Assembly (NCBI RefSeq): GCF_019754295.1
Contig: NZ_VIRV01000001.1
Span: forward strand, 310,001 to 374,000
Length of the DNA: 64,000 bases
Reading direction: 5' to 3'
Source: Sellimonas caecigallum
GTDB lineage: Bacteria; Bacillota; Clostridia; Lachnospirales; Lachnospiraceae
The notes beneath the pieces were generated by a model that saw only the letters and a program-made list of their open reading frames with translations, ran no database searches and was not told where the DNA came from. A program made the position numbers and the translations under genes. Positions 50,148-58,823 of this stretch are shown here, one piece after another (within the stretch, counting starts at the first letter, position 1; the number at the start of each line of letters is the position of its first letter).

Positions 50148-51698
50148 TTAGAGATCAATAAAATCGATGGAAAAATCATCGTCATCGTCATTCTCTTGCT
50201 TTTTCACTTTTCTTGCAGACGTACGACTCTGCTTTCTTACCGGTCTTCTTTCCTCATACTCTTCTTCATAATTTTCATAATCATCATCATAGTAATCGGA
50301 GTCATAGTCTTCTTCATAGTCTTCATCTTCGTAATCATCGTAATCGTCATAATCCTCGTCTTCGTAATCGTCGTACGTTTCATCGTACTCCTCTTCGAAG
50401 TCTTCATCATAACTTTCGAAGTCATCGAAGTCATCATCCTGTGCCGGTTCTTCTTCTCTTACATCTTTTGCCAGGCTCGGCTCTGGAATCTCCTGATGTA
50501 CTTCCGGGACAGCTTCTGCCGCTTTTCCTTCCTTTTTGCCATTCAGCTCGTCCAGCTCATCGTAGACGTCATCCAGTTCAAGATTTCTGCGGTGCAGCTT
50601 GACTGCCAAAATGATGATCAGGAGCAGGAAGATCAAAATCGCAAATGCTGCGCCAATCAGCACATATTCAATATGATCTCCGGCAAATGTGGTAATCTTA
50701 CCGATGATACCTGATGGAGTATCTGCGGACGCAGATGCAGCAGACGTTGGCTGTCCATAATACTGGTATGTCTGATCTTTCGAATCATATTTGTATAATG
50801 CCTTCTCTCCATCTGTGTTTACCGTATAGAGAAGGTAAAATCTGTCATTCTTAGAGTCATGCCATGCCGGTACAGAATGATCGTCAGAAATCTCCAGTTC
50901 TACTTTCGTGTATCTTGCTGGAAGCTCCACATCTTCCACATCGTCAAGAAGAATAATGGAACTTGTCTCGGACAGGTTGATCATCTGCATCGGAGAACAT
51001 GCATTCTTACTCTCATTGTAGATATAAAATGCCCCCTGATTGCTGCTGTCCAAAAGATACAGAAGCTGAAGATCGCCTTTTTCCTGTTTTGCCCCTTTTA
51101 CCGTTTCTCCATCATAAGTGATATCTGCTGCTGCAAAGCCAGATGGAAGGGCATTTTCCGGGAAATCAGAAGCAATCGTGTACTCTTCACTTCCCACTGT
51201 GATCTTCTTACTGCTTGCCTGCGCGGATCCTGAACTACTCGTCTGGCTTGCTCCATCGCCTTCCACGATTGCAATATCCGCATATCCTTCTTCCATATCA
51301 AGCGTTGTTCCGTCTTCCGCTGTCACTGTGGCACTCTGCTGACGCATTCTTGTCTCTCCCTGGATCAATGCCTTAAATGTCATATTAAATTCCAGGAGAT
51401 CCTGTCCCTGCACGGTTCCGGAATACTCGATGGTTCCGTCTCCATTATCTGTCACACCAGTGTCGCCGCTTACAAACTCCATCGCTGAAGTATCGTACTG
51501 CATTGTAATGTCGACATTCCCGAGATTTCCGCCTCGATTTTTGACGCTGCCCTTTATGGTAAATTCTTCTCCGACTTTGACATCGGTTAGGTCTGAAAAG
51601 AATATAATACCATCTGCTGCCTGCACGGCAAGCTGTACGCATGGCACCATCAGACAAACCGCCAACAGCATCGCTGCCAATCGTTTCATCGTCTTCAT
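50148..51698 (-). CDS. Cohesin-like cell-surface membrane protein with acidic cytoplasmic tail
   Basis: A 516-residue protein of unknown role. A signal peptide (about 1-28, ending VQAA) is followed by a cohesin-like beta domain (about 30-140; VKVGEEFTIKGSVKN, VDITMQYDTSAMEFVSGD), a second beta-rich region, one membrane segment (about 345-368) and a cytoplasmic tail. The tail contains about 70 residues made mostly of Asp, Glu and Tyr, then a basic stretch and DDDDDFSIDFIDL. Start ATG 51698 follows GAGG with 8 nt spacing. It has its own promoter and terminator. Cohesin-type domains suggest protein or glycan binding outside the cell; the tail is unusual. No dockerin was seen here. Confidence 0.8.
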   Translation of the reverse strand: MKTMKRLAAMLLAVCLMVPCVQLAVQAADGIIFFSDLTDVKVGEEFTIKGSVKNRGGNLGNVDITMQYDTSAMEFVSGDTGVTDNGDGTIEYSGTVQGQDLLEFNMTFKALIQGETRMRQQSATVTAEDGTTLDMEEGYADIAIVEGDGASQTSSSGSAQASSKKITVGSEEYTIASDFPENALPSGFAAADITYDGETVKGAKQEKGDLQLLYLLDSSNQGAFYIYNESKNACSPMQMINLSETSSIILLDDVEDVELPARYTKVELEISDDHSVPAWHDSKNDRFYLLYTVNTDGEKALYKYDSKDQTYQYYGQPTSAASASADTPSGIIGKITTFAGDHIEYVLIGAAFAILIFLLLIIILAVKLHRRNLELDDVYDELDELNGKKEGKAAEAVPEVHQEIPEPSLAKDVREEEPAQDDDFDDFESYDEDFEEEYDETYDDYEDEDYDDYDDYEDEDYEEDYDSDYYDDDYENYEEEYEERRPVRKQSRTSARKVKKQENDDDDDFSIDFIDL

Positions 51699-51746
51699 AA
51701 ACTGTACCTCTTCTTTCGTCTCAGATTTATACATTGTACTCTAATT

Positions 51747-51775
51747 ATCATACACGTTTTATAATAAAATGTCCA
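51747..51775 (-). promoter_or_regulatory. Sigma-A promoter of the cohesin-like gene
   Basis: Minus-strand TGGACA (51775-51770), 17-bp spacer, TATGAT (51752-51747). Confidence 0.65.
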
Positions 51776-51864
51776 GAAATTCTCTCATTAATTCCTTGTC
51801 TGTTTTCCTTATCTTTTTCTTAAGACTTATGAGATTCCATGACACAAAAATCCGATCCCCATAT

Positions 51865-51897
51865 AAAAAGAGCACATACCGCATCCGATACATGCCC
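51865..51897 (-). terminator. Terminator of the autolysin gene
   Basis: On the minus strand GGGCATGTATC pairs with GGTATGTGCTC (several G-T pairs) around GGATGC, followed by five T. Confidence 0.7.
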
Positions 51898-51917
51898 CTT
51901 TTTCTCTTATCACAGTC

Positions 51918-54803
51918 TTATAACGAGATGTAAGCATCCCCATTTCCTTCCGGAGCTTTTCCTCCTTTTTCTACAAGCTGAATCTGAATAGATTCAATTC
52001 GATAAGAAAGCCCGCTTGTCCCGGCCGGTTCGCCGTTTTTTGCCCAGCCAAGCCAGGCAAGTTTCTGCACATGAGCACGATAATAAACGTCATACTCTTT
52101 TGCCATATCGCCTGTCAGACTGATCTCGATGGCTTCCATCCGTTTTCCAAGGCCCGGTGTCGCGGCAGTCGCGCCGTCTGATACCACATTCTGCCAACCA
52201 GTTCCCTGAATATGCGCACGGTATTCTACCATACCTGATGACGGCTGATTCTGAAGAGCAATCCGGATCCCTTCCAGTCTAAGAGAGCTTCCCGTAGATC
52301 CCATCTCCGCTCCATCTGTTACCGGATCGATCCATCCTTTTCCTTCTACATACCCGCTATAGCTGATGGAAGCTGGTTTCGTACTGTCATATTCTTTATA
52401 GCAGTTTTTCTGTTCACCCGGGGCATTTCCTCCCTTTGGCACAAGCTGGATCTGCAGTGCTTCCAGGCGGTAGCTGTAACCGCTTGTCCCAGCTGCCTGT
52501 CCATTCTTTGCCCAGCCAAGCCAGCCAAATCGTTGAGCGTGCACCCGGTAATAAATATCGTAATGTTCAGCCATAGTACCGGTAAGGTTGATGGTAATGG
52601 CTTCCATTCGCTTGCTCTGTCCGGTCGTTCCGGACAAATCTCCATCGGATACTTTACTCTGCCATCCTGTCCCCTGCACATGAGCACTGTACTCCACTGT
52701 TCCAGCATACGGCTGATTGTCAAGTGTCACTTTCATGCCTTCCAATCGGAGAGATTCTCCCGTCGTTCCGGCCTCATTTCCGTTTGCCGAAGACTGCCAT
52801 CCTTTGTCCTGCACATGTACTTCGTATTTGATCCCTGCCGGTTTGGAGCTGTCATATTCTTTGTATGCATTTTTCACGGATCCAGGGGCACTTTTACCTT
52901 TTTCTACAAGGCAGATTTCAATTGCTTCCAGGCGATAGCTGTATCCTGCCGTTCCCGCCGGTGCATCATTTTTTGCCCAGCCAAGCCAGCCAAAATTCTG
53001 CGCATGCACTCGGTAATAAACATCATAGTTTTCTGCCATCTCTCCGGTCAGCCGGATTTTCAGAGCTTCCAGCCGTTTGCTTTGTCCGATGACTCCGCCT
53101 ATTGCATCGTTAGATACGTAATCCTGCCATCCATATGTCTGTACATGAGCGCTGTATTCAATATTTCCGGCATATTTCTGTCCGCTTAATTTGATCTTCA
53201 CTGCCTCCAGCCGTTTGCTTTGTCCTGTTGTCCCGGCTGTCGCTCCATTGGACACATAATTTTGCCATCCATATGTCTGTACATGAGCGCTGTAGGATAC
53301 GCCTTGTTCTGCGGCCGGTGGTTGTGCGCCGGATCCGCCCGTGCCGCTTCCGGTATTTACTTTTGTTATGTAGTCCTGGCTCGCATATGCATACATCTGA
53401 TTGTAATCATAGTTTCCTGTGTCTGTCCTTACGGTCTCCCGCGCGCTGTCCAAAACCCCATCGCTTTGGACTTTGTAAAATCCGGATATCGGATCGTTTT
53501 CCAGCAGTATGAATGTGTAACCCGGATTTTTTACTGTGGAATAGAGCTTTGTGGCAGATGCGGATCGTTCTTTTCGGACATTGAGCGTTGTGTAACCTGC
53601 AGTCATCACATCTTTGACACCAAGAGTGTAGCGTCCTGCATCTTTGTTTCCGGCTGCCTTGTCCAGATTCCATGCCACATTGGCCGCCTTTTCTCCCCAA
53701 TAAGGGTCTGAAGCATAGTGAACGTTAATCCCGGCTGCCTTGTTTCCGAGGAATCCGCCTTTATAGTAACTGTACCCCGGGCGAAGATATCGCATGGACA
53801 TATACGTCTCGGAAAAATCCTTGATACATGTGGATACGTCCGCATAGTAATTGGCACTTTCTCCTGGGGAAGAATCTACTGCATTTAGTCCAAAGAGATT
53901 ATTTTTTGTCTGAGCGATATTACTCTTTCCCCAGGCACTCTCATTTGCCGCCACACCTGTCATCAAAAGAGCGTTGGTTCCATATGTATTCTGTTTGTTG
54001 ATGAACTCACTTCCCATATTGTACATCTTGGATGAAGAATCTGTCTTGCTGTTGATCGCAGCATTCAGTTCCGATGCACTGAACGCGGTCTTGCTCCTCA
54101 TTGGAAGGAACTGAAAATAATTATAAAACGGCTGGGATGGATTCACAGAAGCTGTTCTTCTCCCTGCAGAGTAATCACTTACCATATCGGTAAGCTTATC
54201 TTCTGTATAGAAATAATGTCCATCGTAACTGTAATACTTTGCCCCGCTTTTCAGATAAGACGGGGCCGGTCCGTTGTCCAGTGTACTTCCGTATGTCCCA
54301 TTCTGCATGTTTGTAGCAATATAATGGATCAGGCGCCCATTGGACACTGTGTAATAGCTTACCGCTTTTGCGGCTGAAAAATCCACAATCTGGACATCTG
54401 ATGCATTTACAAGACCAATGGTTCCGGAAAGCATAAACCGAACTTTTCCGTCACTCTCGCCAAGATAAATCCCATCTGCCCCATACGGTCCGTACGTATA
54501 CCCGGACTGGTTGGTCCCTTCCATCGTAAAACTGGTCGTCTGTCCGCTGGGTTTCGTGTTAAAGTTTACAAGCTGAACAGCCGATGATCTTGCAGCTCTT
54601 CTCCCCGTCTTCTCTTCCACGATACCGCTTTCCTGCTCTTGCTCCAGCACAGTACCGTCCGTCTGCATCCCTGTGACGGATTCAATTCGCTGTGGGTTTT
54701 CATCTTTCAGTGTCTCTTCGGCCTGCGCAGTTTTTACTTCTCCGATTCCTGTGAGCAGTAAAAATGCTGCGAGGAATATGCCTGCTTTTTTCCAGTATCT
54801 CAC
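51918..54803 (-). CDS. N-acetylglucosaminidase-type autolysin with nine ChW repeats
   Basis: A 961-residue secreted cell-wall hydrolase. A signal peptide (about 1-28) is followed by a variable region, a GH73-type glucosaminidase domain (about 225-385) with the catalytic-Glu segment AANESAWGKSNIAQTKNN (Glu 288), an SH3b-like domain (about 400-450), then nine Clostridial hydrophobic W (ChW) repeats (about 503-945). Repeats come in three sets of three, each set ending in a variant with GWLGWAKN, separated by linkers with YKEYDSxKPA. ChW repeats are thought to anchor proteins to the cell surface. AAGGAGG precedes ATG 54803. It follows the polysaccharide genes and has its own terminator. Confidence 0.93.
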   Translation of the reverse strand: MRYWKKAGIFLAAFLLLTGIGEVKTAQAEETLKDENPQRIESVTGMQTDGTVLEQEQESGIVEEKTGRRAARSSAVQLVNFNTKPSGQTTSFTMEGTNQSGYTYGPYGADGIYLGESDGKVRFMLSGTIGLVNASDVQIVDFSAAKAVSYYTVSNGRLIHYIATNMQNGTYGSTLDNGPAPSYLKSGAKYYSYDGHYFYTEDKLTDMVSDYSAGRRTASVNPSQPFYNYFQFLPMRSKTAFSASELNAAINSKTDSSSKMYNMGSEFINKQNTYGTNALLMTGVAANESAWGKSNIAQTKNNLFGLNAVDSSPGESANYYADVSTCIKDFSETYMSMRYLRPGYSYYKGGFLGNKAAGINVHYASDPYWGEKAANVAWNLDKAAGNKDAGRYTLGVKDVMTAGYTTLNVRKERSASATKLYSTVKNPGYTFILLENDPISGFYKVQSDGVLDSARETVRTDTGNYDYNQMYAYASQDYITKVNTGSGTGGSGAQPPAAEQGVSYSAHVQTYGWQNYVSNGATAGTTGQSKRLEAVKIKLSGQKYAGNIEYSAHVQTYGWQDYVSNDAIGGVIGQSKRLEALKIRLTGEMAENYDVYYRVHAQNFGWLGWAKNDAPAGTAGYSYRLEAIEICLVEKGKSAPGSVKNAYKEYDSSKPAGIKYEVHVQDKGWQSSANGNEAGTTGESLRLEGMKVTLDNQPYAGTVEYSAHVQGTGWQSKVSDGDLSGTTGQSKRMEAITINLTGTMAEHYDIYYRVHAQRFGWLGWAKNGQAAGTSGYSYRLEALQIQLVPKGGNAPGEQKNCYKEYDSTKPASISYSGYVEGKGWIDPVTDGAEMGSTGSSLRLEGIRIALQNQPSSGMVEYRAHIQGTGWQNVVSDGATAATPGLGKRMEAIEISLTGDMAKEYDVYYRAHVQKLAWLGWAKNGEPAGTSGLSYRIESIQIQLVEKGGKAPEGNGDAYISL

Positions 54804-54836
54804 ATTTTCCTCCTTACTGTAAATCCTCTTTTTAAT

Positions 54837-55901
54837 CTAGTCTTCTGTTTCTGTCATATGGAGATCTGCAATCATTCGGCGGTACATTTCTTTCAGTCCA
54901 TATTGCGGCTTCCAGCCGAGTTTACAAAGTTTCTCCGCGCTTAAATGCATCTTCACATCAGGGGCGTAGCCGTATGTCTTTGCATCCTGCGGGATATCAA
55001 ACACAACTTTTGATCTCCCTTTGCCAAATTCTTCCGCTACCATCTGTGCCATCTCTGCAATGGTTCTTGTCGTCTCCTCGTTGCACACGTTGTAAGCCTG
55101 ACCGACATCCCCTTTTTCCAGAAGAAGTGCGATGGCGCGAATGACGTCTGCCGTATAGCAATAATTTCCATAAGACTTGCCTGCTGTGTGAAGGACGATG
55201 TCTTCCCCTTTCACAGCACTTCTTGCAAACTGTGCATAGACACGGTTGTCGCTTTTTTGCACGCCCGCACCAAATGTCTGTGCCAGTCTAGCGATTCTGA
55301 CCGGGACATGGTATTCATCGGCGTAAGCCGCACACAGGCATTCTGAGATTCTCTTTCCTTCTGAATAGCTGCTGCGGACATTCAGAACATCGATATATCC
55401 AAGATCTTCCTCTTCGACCTTCTCAAGCTTCGGGTTCGTCTGTCCATACATTTCCATAGAGGATAAATATACCATTCCTTTGCATTTTTTCTCTTTCGCC
55501 AGCTCAAGAATGTTTTTTGTTCCCTGGTAAGATATTTCGATAGTCTCCACCGGATTATCCACAAAGAACTTTGAAGTGGTGGCGCTGGCCGTATGGACGA
55601 TATAGTCTATCGCACCGTCGATTTTGACCGGCTCGGCCAGATTTCCCTCAACAAGCAGCAGATTCGGATCAGATACTGCGTCCTGAAAAACATCTTTTGC
55701 CTTCTCCAGGCTGCGGATAAATCCGATGACTTTTATCTTCTCTCCCTTGTTCGCATGCACATTGTAGTAAAGAAGCGCCCGTACCATCAGAGATCCGATA
55801 AGCCCTGTGGCCCCTGTCAAAAACACTGTGCTTCCAGCCAGTTTTCGAATAGATTCTTCCCTGCTGATCATCTCAAAATCTTCTGTCAATATTCCCTTCA
55901 C
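54837..55901 (-). CDS. NAD-dependent epimerase/dehydratase family protein
   Basis: A 354-residue short-chain dehydrogenase of the nucleotide-sugar epimerase group. The Rossmann motif GATGLIGS is near residues 31-38. The catalytic Tyr is in SSYSEGKRISE (YxxxK-like YSEGK), with SS in YLSSMEMYG. The start is GTG 55901, with GGGG 8 nt upstream. It follows ispD/tarI by 26 bp and may modify a nucleotide-activated sugar or polyol for the surface polymer. Exact substrate is unknown. Confidence 0.88.
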   Translation of the reverse strand: MKGILTEDFEMISREESIRKLAGSTVFLTGATGLIGSLMVRALLYYNVHANKGEKIKVIGFIRSLEKAKDVFQDAVSDPNLLLVEGNLAEPVKIDGAIDYIVHTASATTSKFFVDNPVETIEISYQGTKNILELAKEKKCKGMVYLSSMEMYGQTNPKLEKVEEEDLGYIDVLNVRSSYSEGKRISECLCAAYADEYHVPVRIARLAQTFGAGVQKSDNRVYAQFARSAVKGEDIVLHTAGKSYGNYCYTADVIRAIALLLEKGDVGQAYNVCNEETTRTIAEMAQMVAEEFGKGRSKVVFDIPQDAKTYGYAPDVKMHLSAEKLCKLGWKPQYGLKEMYRRMIADLHMTETED

Positions 55902-55927
55902 TTTTGCTTCCCCTTTCCTGTATTTTT

Positions 55928-56653
55928 CTATACACCGAAAAGCTGTGAATTTTCATCGGCTTCCACAAGCGCCTTGAATGTATAGTAGTCCATCGGCGTT
56001 GTGATCTTGATATTTTCCATTGGTCCTTCTACAAGATAGAGTTCCTTCCCATAATGGGACATCATGGAAGCAGAGTCGATGAAATCGCTTTTTCCTTCCA
56101 TCCTTGCTTTCTCGTGATTTTCAAGGATTTCATCCAGGAAAAAGCACTGAGGCGCCCTTGCAAGCATACAGTCTGCTCTCTCGATAATCTGATCTACTGT
56201 CTTTTTATCATCGGAGCGGATGATCGTCTCGATAGCCGGAGCCACCGTCACGGCACTTCCTTTTTCTTCCGTCATGGCAATACATTCGGTTATCAATTTT
56301 CTGTTGATCAGCGGCCGTACGCCGTCGTGAACCAACACCACACATTTTTCCTCCCGGGCGATTTCTCTTGCGGCACACAGACCGTTGTAAATAGACTCCT
56401 GTCCGCTCTCCCCGCCTGGAACGATCTTTGCCACTTTTGTCAGGCGGTACTTCTCCACCAGCTCTTCCAAAAAAGGAATCCATTCTTTCACGCAGGCGAT
56501 GGCGATGGCGTCAATCTCACTGTGACTCTCGAAATGTTCCAGCGTATAGACGATGATCTCTTTTCCGTACAGTCTCAAAAACTGTTTGGGAAGCGCTTTG
56601 CTGTTCATTCGCTTCCCGATTCCCCCGGCAAATACTACTGCAATATGTTTCAT
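55928..56653 (-). CDS. IspD/TarI family cytidylyltransferase
   Basis: A 241-residue CTP-dependent nucleotidyltransferase. It has the FAGGIGKRM CTP-binding motif, PKQFLRL and the VLVHDGVRPL segment common to IspD (isoprenoid) and TarI (ribitol-5-phosphate) enzymes. Its place in a surface-polymer cluster with a CDP-glycerol-type transferase favours a TarI-like role making CDP-ribitol or a CDP-polyol, but IspD cannot be excluded by sequence alone. Start ATG 56653 has GAGGTG 9 nt upstream. Confidence 0.85.
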   Translation of the reverse strand: MKHIAVVFAGGIGKRMNSKALPKQFLRLYGKEIIVYTLEHFESHSEIDAIAIACVKEWIPFLEELVEKYRLTKVAKIVPGGESGQESIYNGLCAAREIAREEKCVVLVHDGVRPLINRKLITECIAMTEEKGSAVTVAPAIETIIRSDDKKTVDQIIERADCMLARAPQCFFLDEILENHEKARMEGKSDFIDSASMMSHYGKELYLVEGPMENIKITTPMDYYTFKALVEADENSQLFGV

Positions 56654-56670
56654 CTTCAATCACACCTCTT

Positions 56671-57723
56671 CTATCTTTTGCCCATTCTTTTTTTCAGGAA
56701 AATAAAACGTGCATACACTCTGGAAACATTCAGAAGAAGGCTGTACTTTCCTTTTACAAAAAGCCGGACGACACCTTTCTTCGTCATGGACAGCCTCTTG
56801 TCGCTTCCTTTTTTCTGCACATCACGAAAGGCTTTGCTTTTTCTCAGCTTTCTCATAAAGTCTGTAAGTTCAGACTTCGTCATATCATTGTCGCTTCTGC
56901 TGAGGAGCATCAAAAACTCCGTTAAATATTCCGCAGATTTTTGTATCCAGTCTGAATGGAAATCCGGATTCGATTTCAGATGCTGAAAAAGCTCATACTC
57001 TGCTTCCGCAGAGAGAAGACAGGAATAAAGCATATTTCGGTTAAATTTCTTGAATGTGCTGTGCTCAAATCTCTGATAGTATTTATAGCCAATTTCCGGA
57101 TTTAACACTTGCTTTCCGGCAATTTGGAAAATCTCATAATTTAATACCCGGTCTTCAAATCCACATTTGATAGATGTGTCGAATTTGAGATGATTTTCCG
57201 TCCAAAAACTCTTTTTGTACATACCGTTCCAGATATAGCTGAAATAACGTTCTTTTTCTGCTACTGCATAATATTTCGCCGCGTGTTCTCTGTCGAAAAC
57301 TCTGAATTTTTTGAATACATTTGCCCGCTTGTCCACATATCCGTTCGCAAACGATTCTTCAATACTGCATCCATACTTTACTACATCGGCGTCATATTTT
57401 TTTGCAAGTGCATAGTTCTTTTCCAACACATCCGCAGCCAACTCATCGTCGTTGTCGATAAAGACCAGATATTCTCCTTCCGCGTGATCTACCGCAAAAT
57501 TTCTCGTAGCACAAATGCCTTCGTTTTCCTTGTGGAATACTCTCACTCTCTTATCTTCTTTGTATTTATCGCAGATTTCTCCGCTTCTGTCTTTAGAACC
57601 ATCGTCCACAAGCAGAAGTTCCATATCTTCCATCTTTTGATCAAGAACGCTCTTGATGGCCGTCTCAAGATATTCCTCCGAATTGTATACAGGCATGATG
57701 ACGCTGACCTGAATCTTACTCAT
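56671..57723 (-). CDS. Family 2 glycosyltransferase
   Basis: A 350-residue GT2 enzyme with the typical VSVIMPVYNSEEYLETAIKS start, the LLVDDGSKD motif and the FIDNDDE DxD-type motif within the first 110 residues; the rest is variable acceptor-binding sequence. It likely transfers a sugar to the growing surface glycan. It is paralogous to the next gene (57739-58806), and both are tightly spaced within the cluster. GGAGG is about 6 nt before ATG 57723. Sugar and acceptor unknown. Confidence 0.9.
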   Translation of the reverse strand: MSKIQVSVIMPVYNSEEYLETAIKSVLDQKMEDMELLLVDDGSKDRSGEICDKYKEDKRVRVFHKENEGICATRNFAVDHAEGEYLVFIDNDDELAADVLEKNYALAKKYDADVVKYGCSIEESFANGYVDKRANVFKKFRVFDREHAAKYYAVAEKERYFSYIWNGMYKKSFWTENHLKFDTSIKCGFEDRVLNYEIFQIAGKQVLNPEIGYKYYQRFEHSTFKKFNRNMLYSCLLSAEAEYELFQHLKSNPDFHSDWIQKSAEYLTEFLMLLSRSDNDMTKSELTDFMRKLRKSKAFRDVQKKGSDKRLSMTKKGVVRLFVKGKYSLLLNVSRVYARFIFLKKRMGKR

Positions 57724-57738
57724 TTTTCTTCCTCCGAA

Positions 57739-58806
57739 CTAATCATATTTATGTACCGTTGCCCTGAGTTTCCTTGTCAGAAACCATTTGTATAATTTCG
57801 CGATGACTACGACGGTACGGTCGTGCTTCTTTGCAAACTCCCAAAGCACGATTGCTTTTTTCTTGTCTCTTTGCCATATCTCTTTCCAAGTTTTTTTGTC
57901 AAATTCATACTGAAAGGCAGAATACTCATGGAGATGGGAGATATACTGCGTTCTTCTCTTCATGTTCCAGTCACAGTTCCTGTGATAAAGCTGTACCATA
58001 ATCGGGATAAGATGGTGTTTTGCACTGCTGATGACAGACTCTGTACTTCTGCTTTCAAGCCCCATTTTTTCTTTTACTTTCTCTTCAATCATACCACTTC
58101 GGACAAGACCGTTGAGACTTTCGATATTGAATACGCTCGAAGTACTTGTGGCATAACGTTCATAGTGCTTAAAATATACCCCTGTATTTGTAGCAAACCG
58201 CTTTGTGTGCACAAGAAACTCCAGACAAAAGGCTGTATCCTCTTCCCCCTGCTTAAACTCTGTCCGAAAATGCAGACGGTACTGGTCGATGACTTCCTTC
58301 CGGAACAGTCCGTCCCATACAGGAGAAAAGACATTGCGATCCCGTAGTACATAGTAGTTTTTTTTCAGTTCTTCCTTGTCATAAAATCGTTTTTCCAGTT
58401 CTCTTACGTCTTTTTTGATAACTGTGCCTTTTTCATCAATTGTCTCCGCAATCCGCCCGGATTTTACCAGATCAGCATCAAATTCTTTTGCCACTTCGTA
58501 ATTATCCTTCAGCCATCCTGGCAGACAATCATCATCCTGGTCTGCAAAGGCAATATATTCTCCTTTTGCCTCTTTAATCCCCGCATTTCTGGCCCCACAG
58601 ATTCCCTGATTACTCTGATGGATTACCCTTACTCTCGGATCTCCTTCTGCGATCTTGTCGCAAAGTGCCGCAGAATTATCTTTTGACCCGTCGTTTACAA
58701 GGATCAATTCGATTTCCTTCAAAGATTGGTTCAGAATCATTCCTGATGTGCGCTCTATAAATTTCTCGCCGTTATAAACCGGCATAATCACACTAACTTT
58801 TATCAT
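57739..58806 (-). CDS. Family 2 glycosyltransferase
   Basis: A 355-residue GT2 enzyme with VSVIMPVYNGEKFIERTS, LILVNDGSKDNS and FADQDDD motifs. Similar in length and layout to the neighbour at 56671-57723, suggesting duplication and divergence. It lies 17 bp after the flippase gene. GAGG precedes ATG 58806 by about 8 nt. Role in the same polymer is inferred from position. Confidence 0.9.
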   Translation of the reverse strand: MIKVSVIMPVYNGEKFIERTSGMILNQSLKEIELILVNDGSKDNSAALCDKIAEGDPRVRVIHQSNQGICGARNAGIKEAKGEYIAFADQDDDCLPGWLKDNYEVAKEFDADLVKSGRIAETIDEKGTVIKKDVRELEKRFYDKEELKKNYYVLRDRNVFSPVWDGLFRKEVIDQYRLHFRTEFKQGEEDTAFCLEFLVHTKRFATNTGVYFKHYERYATSTSSVFNIESLNGLVRSGMIEEKVKEKMGLESRSTESVISSAKHHLIPIMVQLYHRNCDWNMKRRTQYISHLHEYSAFQYEFDKKTWKEIWQRDKKKAIVLWEFAKKHDRTVVVIAKLYKWFLTRKLRATVHKYD

Positions 58807-58823
58807 ATATATATCCTCTGTTT

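Noticed and set aside
50279-50420. Possible tandem DNA repeat or CRISPR-like array
   Set aside because: The repetitive look comes from GAC/GAA/TAC codons of the acidic tail; there are no constant repeats with unique spacers.
50213-50602. His-rich plus-strand frame
   Set aside because: Mirror image of the Asp/Glu/Tyr-coding repeats of the cohesin-like gene; no start signal.
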